Source of the DNA: an uncultured Candidatus Altimarinota bacterium
GTDB taxonomy: Bacteria; Patescibacteriota; Gracilibacteria; BD1-5; UBA2023
Assembly: GCA_938036655.1 (NCBI GenBank)
Contig: CALHQS010000080.1
Span: forward strand, 1 to 7,359
Length of the DNA stretch: 7,359 bases
Direction: 5' to 3'
The notes under the pieces were generated by a model. The model was given only the letters and a program-made list of their open reading frames with translations, ran no database searches and was not told the origin of the DNA. Position numbers and translations under genes: made by a program. Of this stretch, positions 1 through 6,899 are shown one piece after another; position 1 is the first letter of the stretch; the number at the start of each line of letters is the position of its first letter.

Positions 1-91
1 AAAAATACATAAGCAAAAACAAAAAAGTATGAATTTTTTAAAAAATTTTTCGTTTAATAAAAGAAAGTTAAGAAAAAATACTTGACAAATA

Positions 92-119
92 TTGACTTTT
101 ATGCATTGGGCACTATAAT
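92..119 (+). promoter_or_regulatory. Sigma-70-type promoter of the SLH surface protein gene
   Basis: A TTGACT box (92-97) lies 16 nt before a perfect TATAAT (114-119). A TTGACA at 82-87 is closer to consensus but 26 nt away, too far for the same -10. The predicted start of transcription is near 126, giving a leader of about 44 nt with no AGGAGG-like ribosome binding site before the ATG at 170. An imperfectly supported inverted repeat (ACAATA 127-132, TATTGT 140-145) sits in the leader and may be chance in such AT-rich DNA. Bases 1-91 are AT-rich and show no gene. Confidence 0.7.
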
Positions 120-169
120 ACAACAAACAATACTTATAATATTGTTACTGTTTTTTTAAATTTTTTATT

Positions 170-1636
170 ATGAATAAAACTTTAAACTTTGTACTTTCGT
201 CGCTATTTCTTGTGGGAATCTTAGTAAAAGGAGTTGATGCTAGCTCTGATATATCTATTAAATTTACTCAGGATGTGGAAAGTGGTATTACAAGTGATTT
301 TCAGGTGACTGCCGAAGTAACGGGAGATGCTCAACCGAGTTCTCTTCGATTTTTTCCGTCAGACACTCGTGAATGTACGGATAAGGATCGGCGAGGTAAG
401 CGAACATTCAAATCAGGAGAACCTGTAACATTAAGTTTTGAAAGATTTAATGGTAGATATGTTTGTGCTATGGCTCAGGAAAAAATAAAAATGTCAGCAG
501 AAATGTTGGCCGATCCTGATTCCATTCCATTGCCCACAACTGTTACACAGGCCTCAGCTATTAAAGTTGGTTACAAATTTAATACCGCAACAATTGAGTG
601 GAAAAAACCTCTCCCAACCAAGACTGATGATGATAAAATCTCCCTTGAAGTAGCTCTGACAGGTACAAATATTCGAAAAGCAGTATGGTATTTTGATAAT
701 ACAAATAACTGTCAAAAACCAGAATCTGCCGAAAATATTTTTAGTCTAGAAAATGAAGGAGGAGTATTTGAGGTTGATGCTGAGAAAAATAATGGAAAAT
801 ATGTGTGTATTGAAACATTGCAGGAGGACGAGGCAGCTGATAGAGACGTAGTAACAAAATTTGCCTCAGAAAATCGGATTACATTTAAAAATGCAGTTCC
901 AAATGAAGCACCAACTCAGCCAGTACTACCTGAAGCTAAGCCAAACAATGGTGGTGGATCATCAGGAGGAGGTTCTTCTGGTGGTGGGCCAGTATATAGT
1001 GGAGGCGGATCATCTTCATCTTCTTTATCTTCATCTTCTTTATCAGCTTCAAAAATAACTCCTACAAAAACGACAGAAGTAAAGGGTGACGAGGCTGTTC
1101 GTGTATTTGCCCTCACTGGTGCAGTAAATCCAACAATCACAACACTTGACGATACTCGCCTTGATGAGTTCATGAAGAAAAATAATATTGCTGTTGCTGA
1201 CAAAAATATTGGAATGACTCGTGCTGAAGTAGTGAAACTTCTTGCTCAGGTGACTGGACAGAAAACAGATTCTGTAGATGTTGCGAAACTTCAATATACT
1301 GATGTTGGAAAAAATACAGAATACGCAAAATATATCGCGTTTGCAACAGAAAATAAAATTGTTTCAGGATACGAAGATGGAACTTTCCGTCCAAATAATA
1401 TCATTTCTCGTGCAGAATTGATGAAAGTTCTTGTGAACTCAATTGGTTACAAATTGGCTGACAAACAAACTCAGTTTGCCGATGTAGAAGCAACTCATAC
1501 ACTGGCGCTCTATATCCAGACAGCCTATAATAACAAGATTATTAATGGTGTAACAGCAACTACTTTTGAGCCAAATCGTGCTATCACAAAGGGAGAACTT
1601 GCAAAAATTATTTACAATATTCTCTATACAAAATAA
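170..1636 (+). CDS. Secreted S-layer-homology (SLH) protein with duplicated Cys-paired N-terminal domain
   Basis: Predicted 488-residue exported surface protein. Residues 1-24 form a signal peptide (hydrophobic core, VDA before the likely cut). Residues 26-105 and 132-220 look like two copies of one beta-rich domain, each with two cysteines 30-32 residues apart (C69/C99 and C181/C213) and the shared ending NG(R/K)YVC; this suggests one disulfide per copy. A Gly/Ser linker (about 261-292) follows. The C-terminus has a degenerate SLH unit (MTRAE at 349-353) and two clear ones (about 376-426 with ISRAEL, 436-486 with ITKGEL). SLH domains are known to hold proteins to wall polymers. The N-terminal domain matches no family I can name. 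All 34 glycines use GGN codons and none use UGA, unlike four other genes here. The ATG at 170 is supported by the signal peptide and upstream promoter. It ends in TAA. Confidence 0.9.
   Translation: MNKTLNFVLSSLFLVGILVKGVDASSDISIKFTQDVESGITSDFQVTAEVTGDAQPSSLRFFPSDTRECTDKDRRGKRTFKSGEPVTLSFERFNGRYVCAMAQEKIKMSAEMLADPDSIPLPTTVTQASAIKVGYKFNTATIEWKKPLPTKTDDDKISLEVALTGTNIRKAVWYFDNTNNCQKPESAENIFSLENEGGVFEVDAEKNNGKYVCIETLQEDEAADRDVVTKFASENRITFKNAVPNEAPTQPVLPEAKPNNGGGSSGGGSSGGGPVYSGGGSSSSSLSSSSLSASKITPTKTTEVKGDEAVRVFALTGAVNPTITTLDDTRLDEFMKKNNIAVADKNIGMTRAEVVKLLAQVTGQKTDSVDVAKLQYTDVGKNTEYAKYIAFATENKIVSGYEDGTFRPNNIISRAELMKVLVNSIGYKLADKQTQFADVEATHTLALYIQTAYNNKIINGVTATTFEPNRAITKGELAKIIYNILYTK
1015..1044 (+). 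repeat. Perfect 15-bp tandem duplication in the Ser-rich linker
   Basis: Two identical, adjacent copies of TTCATCTTCTTTATC (1015-1029 and 1030-1044) encode part of the Ser/Leu stretch after the Gly-Ser linker. The unit length is a multiple of three, so copy-number change would keep the frame. It lies in a larger low-complexity segment, about 950-1045, with repeated GGN and TCN codons. Confidence 0.8.
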
Positions 1637-1659
1637 AAAATCCCTAATTGGGATTTTTT
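1635..1659. terminator. Bidirectional Rho-independent terminator between convergent genes
   Basis: A ten-base stem, AAAAAATCCC (1635-1644) with GGGATTTTTT (1650-1659), encloses a five-base loop TAATT. Because the stem is A-rich on one side and T-rich on the other, it gives a U-tract in both directions. It can therefore end the SLH gene (stop 1634-1636) and the CAP gene on the other strand (stop 1661-1663). The left arm overlaps the last two bases of the SLH stop codon, so the hairpin fills nearly the whole 24-base gap. Confidence 0.85.
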
Positions 1660-1660
1660 A

Positions 1661-2836
1661 TTATTCTATATTGAGATTTCCGAAAGTAAATTCTTTGGCA
1701 CCAATTTGCACCCAATAACCTCCATAGAATCCGATTCCAATCTCATTAATTCTCTCATCAAGGAGATTACGATGATGTTGAATGCTTGCTTTCCAATCAT
1801 TCAAAATTTCATCAACAGAATGCTGGCCTCGCCCAAGATTTTCAAGCGCTACACGATAGAAATAATCATTTTTCAAAAGCCTCTCACCAACGCGTTCTCA
1901 CTGAGAATCTTCGTGTTGAAAATGCTGACTTTGGAATAATTTTTTGGCGTATTCTTGTGCTGTTTTGTTCAGAATAGTATTTTCTTTGAGTGGTTCAAAT
2001 CCCATCTGGATGCGATATTGATTGATAGTTGGGATAAAATCTTTGGCAATATCATTTTGTGTGAGGGTTTCGATTTTTTGCTGCGTCAAAAATGGAATGC
2101 CATTGTAGTCGAAATATAGATAGTATTCATTAATATTTGGAATTTTTGGGAAAAATACTTCACCATTCTCGCCCTTGAAAGGATAAATTGCGCTGGTATC
2201 AGCCTGATAGAGAAGTTCGCCATCATAGGTGATAGTTGTGCGGACTTGATCCAAGATTTCTTGAAGTTCCAAATAATCAGATTTATTCGCGGAGTAGAGG
2301 CTGACATTTTCCTCGTTGAAAAATTCTGACTCGTAGAGATTTCTTGCAAAATCATATTGTTCATCGAATGCACGAGTTACGAGCTTTTTGAATTCTGCAC
2401 GGCTAATTATTTCCTTTCCTCCAAAAATATGATTGGAATTTTCGTCAATAATCCCAGCTTCTCGCGCAAACAAAATGTATGGCGCAAAAAATGAATTTTC
2501 GTGAACATCTTTAAAAGTATTATGAAAATGCTTCGAAGTTTCTGTGAAATCGAGTGAAATTCCCATTTTTTTCAAAACCAGAAATACAGCCATTTCTCGT
2601 GAAAGTTGCTCTTCGCTTGCTGGTGTTGGCGAGAAAAAAGTGTATGTTTGGAAACTTTTTTGATCGAGAAAAAAATCCATCATTGTTCGTCATTCGCTGA
2701 TCGAAAGCGTCGGAGAAAAAATATTTTCCAAAGAAAGGATATCTGATAATGAAACTTCTGTGGTTTCGGGGATATCTGCAAATGCGGATTGTGTAGCCAA
2801 CATTGGCACGAAGAAAAGTGCTATAAATTTTTTCAT
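1661..2836 (-). CDS. Secreted SLH-like plus CAP/SCP-domain protein (two UGA-Gly codons)
   Basis: Predicted 391-residue exported protein, continuous only if UGA is read through at 2690-2692 (codon 49) and 1898-1900 (codon 313). Translating upstream of the first UGA reveals a good signal peptide from ATG 2836 (MKKFIALFF..., cut after AFA), which settles the start. Residues 78-157 are SLH-like (SREMAVF, then FKDV and ISRAEF). Residues 158-266 are unrecognised. Residues 267-388 form a CAP (cysteine-rich secretory/PR-1, YkwD-like) domain: NQYR near the start, H305/H308, E332 in ENLGRG, H354/H355, and the late GIGFYGGYW strand. The second UGA lies between the HFQH and ENL motifs, where the family often has a Gly. 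CAP proteins are extracellular and have varied or unknown roles; the SLH-like part suggests surface attachment. Own promoter; stop TAA. Confidence 0.88.
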
Positions 2837-2844
2837 AAAGGTTA

Positions 2845-2895
2845 ATTATACAATAACTACGAAAAAAGTATAGCACTTATATTTTTAAATTGCAA
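2845..2895 (-). promoter_or_regulatory. Promoter region of the SLH/CAP gene (two candidate -10 boxes)
   Basis: On the minus strand TTGCAA (2890-2895) is followed after exactly 17 nt by TATACT (2867-2872), giving a leader of about 25 nt. A second, perfect TATAAT (2845-2850) lies only 8 nt before the ATG at 2836; if used, the transcript would start almost at the start codon. No Shine-Dalgarno sequence is visible. The 85-base gap holds no obvious hairpin for the upstream operon. Confidence 0.6.
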
Positions 2896-2921
2896 ATATT
2901 TTGAGTATTTTGTCAAATTTT

Positions 2922-4325
2922 TTACGAAAATTGCTCGAAATAGACGCTTTTAAAGCCAGCTTTTTTGATTTCTGTCACAAAATTTTCTACCATTTGTGGA
3001 TTTCCACACAAGTAAAATTCTGCATTTTCTGGCGCCTCGATATCTTCAAATTTCATGCGCCCTTCACGATATCCATCGACTTTTTCGCGCGAAATATATG
3101 AAAAATTTTGGAGATTTGGAATTTGTACCAATTCATCTTGATAAAATATTTCTTCGGCAGTCGAAACGGAAAAGTATAATTTTTTTGGAATATCAGGAAT
3201 CGCACTCATCATTTTGAAAATCGGAGCCAAGCCTGTTCCAGTCGCGATAAAAATTTTCGGATTTGTATTTTCCTGCAAAATAAAATCCCCAAAAAATCCA
3301 ATCAGATTCATCTCATCGCCTGACTTTTTTTCGGTGAGAATTTTTCCACCACGGCCGTTGGATTTGATTTTTATGAGAAAAGTTGCAGAATTTTTAGTTT
3401 GTTTTGCGACCGAGTATTGACGGCGGAAAACACTATTTTCATCGTTATATTCAAATGTTGCAAATTGTCCATCCTTGGCGGTGAGATTTTCTGGTTTTTC
3501 TATCGTGAGTTCGATCGTTGTTGGATTGAGGTATTTTTTCTCAATAATTTTGACAATATGTCAAGCATTTTGCTGTCATTCCTCATACGGCAAAAAATCC
3601 GCTTTGGTAACGCCACACTCAGGACATCGCCAATCATCGGGAATATCTGAAAACTCCGTTCCGGGTGCAATTCCGCCATCAGGATCGCCAATCGCAGGGT
3701 TGTAAATGAAGCCACATGGCACACAAAGAAATTTTTGTCCTTTTGGAAAATTTTGCATTTCCATTTTATAAAATTTTTTCCCAGAAAATTCGAGAATTTT
3801 CCCGATTATGAATATAATATTGAGAATTGCAAGCACTCAGATGGCCCAATTTTTCGCGAGACCAATCTGAATCATAATGAGAATCGGTACAATATAGGCG
3901 AGTCGATGTAATTTTTTCCAATTTTTCCCGAGTTTTTTACGAGAAAATTCGTTGGAAGTGAGTGTGAGGATGAGAATAATAATCTGCGGAAGAATTCCAA
4001 ATATAACTAGAAGAGGATTTTTACTGAGATAAAATCCGATCATTGGCAACATGTGATACAGGTGCGCGAGCGACAAAATACCAATCAAAATCCCGAGTTC
4101 TTCACGAAATTTGAGCAGCGTGCCAAAAATTTTGATACCAAAAACGCGAGAATAAATTGGAAAAAAGAGGATTGCGTAGAGTATCATGAGAGCTACCGAG
4201 GCTCCAACAATCGAATTTTTCCAACTACTCACCGCCCAAAAACCGCCAATGAGCGCTAGAATAAGAATAAGATTTTTAATTTTTTTCTCGTGTTTCCAGA
4301 GAAAAGTATTGATATGAGAAAGCAT
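2922..4325 (-). CDS. MsrQ/ferric reductase-like membrane domain-rubredoxin-FAD/NAD(P)H reductase fusion (three UGA-Gly codons)
   Basis: Predicted 467-residue redox enzyme in one frame, interrupted by UGA at 3837-3839, 3576-3578 and 3561-3563 (codons 163, 250, 255). Residues 17-180 hold about six membrane helices resembling MsrQ/YedZ: H88 after REELGI, and the TSN...KLGKNWKKLH signature with H140. A third MsrQ histidine, 13 residues after H140, is Q153. Residues 198-245 are a complete rubredoxin (CVPCG at C201/C204, CPECG at C234/C237). Residues 256-467 are a ferredoxin-NADP reductase-type module: FAD motif RQYS (302-305), GRGG (324-327), nucleotide motif GTGLAP (363-368) and CGNP (440-443). 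An even helix number puts the soluble parts in the cytosol. Proposed flow is NAD(P)H to FAD to rubredoxin to heme; the order is inferred. Start ATG 4325 follows an in-frame TAA by one codon. Last gene of the flavin operon. Confidence 0.88.
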
Positions 4326-4328
4326 AAT

Positions 4329-5207
4329 TTATGAAAAAAGATGCATATGAGAATTGGGAGTTTTGAAGAATTCTCCAGATTTTCGGACGAGAACGCCTTG
4401 AATTTTGTGAAAATTATTTATTTTTTGAGTTGCAAAATCCCAATCCATCACAGAAAATGCGGTAGCGAGCGAGTCGGTCAGCATACCAGCGTTTTGTATC
4501 ATGTTTGGTGTTTCCAGAAAAACCGCCGCAATTTCGCGCGCTGATTCTCCAGAATAGGGATTGATGAGATGATGCGATTTTCAGAATTTTCGCTTATTGC
4601 CAGCACTACACGCCAGAAAAGAATTTGAAAATTCCAAAATTCCAATTGCTTCACCATCAACAAAAGGGCTTTCGAGCGCAATTTTCCATGTTCCACGACA
4701 GGCCATATCACCACCAAAATTGATGAGAAAATCAACATTTTCTGGTAAATTTTTCTGTAAAAAATCAAAAATCCAATCAATCAAGTATCATTTACCGAGT
4801 CCACCAAATTCAAGTTCGAATCATTTTTTTATGAAAACGATATTTTCTGATATAGTCAATATTTTTTCCAGGTCTTGATGGGAGAATTTTTTTGGCGAAA
4901 AGAAAAAATCAGAATTCCCATACCCGAGCTCACTGAGTCGTTTTCCGATCGTTGGATCAAAATATCCGTCCGTCTCACGCGCAATTTTCTGCATGAAAAA
5001 AATCATTTTTTCCGTATGCTCGTCGAGCAGATTTTGACCTGATTGATTGAGAGTATAGAGCCAATTATCCTTTTTGAATCGTGAATACTTATCATCAAAG
5101 GCATCAAGAAAAGCGATAATTTCCGAAAATTTTTCAGAAAAATCATCGCTTGAATTGATTTGCAAGAAAAGTTTGGTTCCGATGCTTGAATGCTCGAATT
5201 TTTGCAT
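4329..5207 (-). CDS. apbE: ApbE-like FAD:protein FMN transferase (three UGA-Gly codons)
   Basis: Predicted 292-residue flavin transferase. ApbE enzymes move FMN from FAD onto a Thr/Ser of FMN-binding domains, using Mg2+. Recognisable parts are SSIGTKLFL at the start (family MGT region), FDPTIG, GGLGKGYLID (135-144, family GGIAKGYAVD), NFGGD, HHLINPYSG (212-220) and TDSLATAF (D245, family ADALATA, metal site). UGA occurs at codons 129, 140 and 209. Codon 140 is the glycine of KGY, near-invariant in the family, which fixes UGA as Gly. The family HHIIDP motif reads HHLINP here, an Asp-to-Asn change. No signal peptide or lipobox is present, unlike many ApbE proteins. I chose ATG 5207 (one base after the lipoprotein stop, TAATATG) because the family domain begins there; ATG 5225 would overlap that gene by 17 nt. 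Neither start has a ribosome binding site. Confidence 0.9.
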
Positions 5208-5208
5208 A

Positions 5209-5673
5209 TTAGAGAGCGGAAACATAATTTACAAAGGCTTTTGTTGTGAGAGAAGCTCCACCAATCGCGTCAATATTTTGAAGATCAGAAATTTTCTGTC
5301 CGATTACTTTTGTAGAAATTTCTTTTGAAAAATTTTCGATAAATCCTGCTGACATCTGGTCAGTATTTTCGCCAGCTTTTACGCTTGCAGATTTTACAAC
5401 GCCACCTTCTACTTTTACAGAAACATCCATAAATACTGGTCCGCTTGGTGCTTCGTATTTGATAGAGTATGTGTCATCATCAGAAGTATTTGTGTCTGCT
5501 GAAGTTGAAGTATTTTCTGTTGTTGACCCAGAATTTGTTGGCTGGATGATAACATTTTTATTATTTGGATTGAATTCAAAACCTGCAGTTTGAGGTGTTT
5601 GAGTATTATTGTTAGATCCACATGAAGCGAGGAATACAAGGCCAGCAACGGCGAGAAGAGAAGTATTTTTCAT
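5209..5673 (-). CDS. FMN-binding-domain lipoprotein, probable ApbE substrate
   Basis: Predicted 154-residue lipoprotein, first gene of the operon. MKNTSLLAVAG leads to a lipobox LASC with Cys18 as the lipid site. Residues 19-68 are an Asn/Thr/Ser-rich linker. Residues 69-154 match the small FMN_bind domain found in RnfG and NqrC: a beta-strand pair (FMDVSVKVEGG, VKSASVKAG), a helix, then D135-A-I-G-G-A-S141. The family flavinylation motif is D-x-x-(S/T)-G-A-(T/S), so Ser141 would carry the FMN. The neighbouring ApbE gene starts one base after its TAA stop, which supports an enzyme-substrate pair. It probably accepts electrons outside the membrane from the downstream reductase (inference). ATG 5673 was chosen because the lipoprotein signal begins there; earlier in-frame ATGs overlap the -10 box. 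All 12 glycines use GGN. Confidence 0.88.
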   Translation of the reverse strand: MKNTSLLAVAGLVFLASCGSNNNTQTPQTAGFEFNPNNKNVIIQPTNSGSTTENTSTSADTNTSDDDTYSIKYEAPSGPVFMDVSVKVEGGVVKSASVKAGENTDQMSAGFIENFSKEISTKVIGQKISDLQNIDAIGGASLTTKAFVNYVSAL

Positions 5674-5701
5674 AATTTTTTTCAAAAAATAAAGCAAATA
5701 C

Positions 5702-5707
5702 ATTATA
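5702..5707 (-). promoter_or_regulatory. -10 box for the flavin operon
   Basis: Minus-strand TATAAT preceded by TTTTG. The predicted transcription start is near 5695, giving a leader of about 22 nt before ATG 5673. No good -35 box is visible; the 17-nt position holds only TCCTAT. The leader lacks a Shine-Dalgarno sequence. Confidence 0.55.
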
Positions 5708-5745
5708 CAAAACAAAAGTAAAAAATAGGAAAGGATTTAAAAAAA

Positions 5746-5773
5746 TTTGCAAGTCGGAATTTTTCTGTATAAT
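5746..5773 (+). promoter_or_regulatory. Promoter of the pyruvyl transferase gene, probably leaderless
   Basis: TTTGCA (5746-5751) lies 16 nt before a perfect TATAAT (5768-5773), and the overlapping TTGCAA (5747-5752) resembles the -35 box of the CAP gene. Only six bases separate the -10 box from the ATG at 5780, so transcription would begin at or next to the start codon. Confidence 0.6.
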
Positions 5774-5779
5774 TTGCTT

Positions 5780-6886
5780 ATGAAAAATACAAAAAATATC
5801 TTCATCATGGTGCTTTCTGGTGCCTATAACTTGGGCGATGAACTCATTTTGACATCAGAAATTAATTGGCTTGAAAATCGCTTTCCTGAAGCAAAAATCA
5901 CGATTGCAACCTATGATGAAAAATCATTTTTGGGTGATGCGGTGAAATATCGATTTTTGAGTTTTTTCCCCAATAATATCAAAAAATTTCCATTTCAGAA
6001 TCTTAAATATTTTTTTCAAACTATTTGGACGATTTGGAAATCAGATTTGATTGTAATCGGCGGCGGTGGAATTTTTTTTGATAATGAACCTGGTATTTCC
6101 TTTCAAAAAAACCTTTTCGAATGGAAATTGCGACTCTTTTTTGCTCGACTTTTTCGAAAAAAAGCGATTTTTATGGGAATTTCTCTGGAAGTAAAAAAAG
6201 AGGAAAATCAAAAAAAAATGGCAAAAATTTTCAGAAAAGATGATTTAATTTTGGTGCGAGATGTTCGCAGTGCTGAGATTCTGAAAAAATTTTGAATCGC
6301 ATCAACGATTTTGTATGATTCGGTTTTTTTGATGTCACCAAAAAATCTGGTTAAAAAATCAAAAATTCATACGGTTGGCATCTCTCTTCGTGATGGATTT
6401 TTGACTCCATATCATGTCGAAATATTGTCGAATTTTGTCGAAGTTTTGTCGAAGAATCATAAAAAAATTATCTTTTTATCACACTCAATTTTCCCATCAG
6501 AAAGCCATAATGATATACATTTTGTCAAAAAAATATTTGGCGAACAATATGAGGTGACTTTGTCGATGAATGAGACACTTGACAAGTATCAAGAAATTGA
6601 TGTAATGATTTCTATGCGACTTCATGCGACGATCCTTGCAGCACAAAATAATATCCCAGTGATGATGATTCCATATGGGCCGAAAACTTTTTCTTTGTCG
6701 AAAATTCTTGAAATTGAACCTTTTATGATTGCTGGTGAAAATTTTTCCCTTGAAAGCATGTTACACAAATTTTTGTATTTAGAACATAATTTTGAAAAAA
6801 TGCAAGAGAAAATTCATACCAAATATCGTGATATTCATCAAAATTTCTTGCAAAAATTGGAGAAAATTGATATGATGGGCTTATAA
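5780..6886 (+). CDS. CsaB-like polysaccharide pyruvyl transferase (one UGA-Gly codon)
   Basis: Predicted 368-residue cytosolic enzyme of the polysaccharide pyruvyl transferase family, which adds ketal pyruvate to wall polysaccharides. Visible motifs are SGAYNLGDE (13-21, family GxxGxxNxGDE region), IVIGGGGIFFD (91-101), VRDVRSAEILKKFG (159-172), the D-x-V-F-L strand (180-184), SMRLHATILAA (278-288) and IPYGPKTFSLSKI (about 297-309). Length is typical. UGA at 6293-6295 (codon 172) supplies the Gly of LKKFGI; both halves are in the same frame and each carries half of the family. A TTG at 5747 could extend the gene by 11 codons but lies inside the promoter, so ATG 5780 is preferred. CsaB proteins pyruvylate the polymer bound by SLH domains, and two SLH-type proteins are encoded here; a functional link is inference. 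Confidence 0.9.
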
Positions 6887-6899
6887 TATTACAATATGT

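Noticed and set aside
30..52. A/T run palindrome as a terminator of an upstream gene
   Set aside because: The stem would be only A-T pairs and no upstream coding sequence is visible.
127..145. Inverted repeat ACAATA/TATTGT in the SLH gene leader as an operator
   Set aside because: Six-base arms of mostly A/T are expected by chance in this sequence, and no regulator gene is nearby.
916..1203. Antisense reading frame rich in Pro, Asp and Glu
   Set aside because: It is the complement of the Gly/Ser low-complexity linker of the SLH protein and has no promoter or family similarity.
3399..3705. Plus-strand reading frames over the reductase gene
   Set aside because: They overlap the strongly supported rubredoxin and FAD-binding coding sequence on the other strand and show no motifs.
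2922..4325. Three separate genes (membrane protein, small rubredoxin, reductase) or a pseudogene, as the standard code would suggest
   Set aside because: All pieces are in one frame, the only interruptions are UGA, no frameshift or UAA/UAG occurs, and the same pattern recurs in three other genes, so recoding explains it better than decay.
4788..4790. UGA read as tryptophan (code 4, Mycoplasma-like) or selenocysteine
   Set aside because: The ApbE KGY position and the pyruvyl transferase LKKFGI position are glycine in their families, UGG is used for Trp here, and nine scattered sites without Cys-type context do not fit selenocysteine.
5674..5715. Longer N-terminus for the FMN lipoprotein from ATG 5715 or 5703
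   Set aside because: It would place extra residues before a complete lipoprotein signal and overlap the TATAAT box.
5747..5779. TTG start at 5747 for the pyruvyl transferase
   Set aside because: This segment contains the -35 and -10 boxes of the gene, and family similarity starts after ATG 5780.
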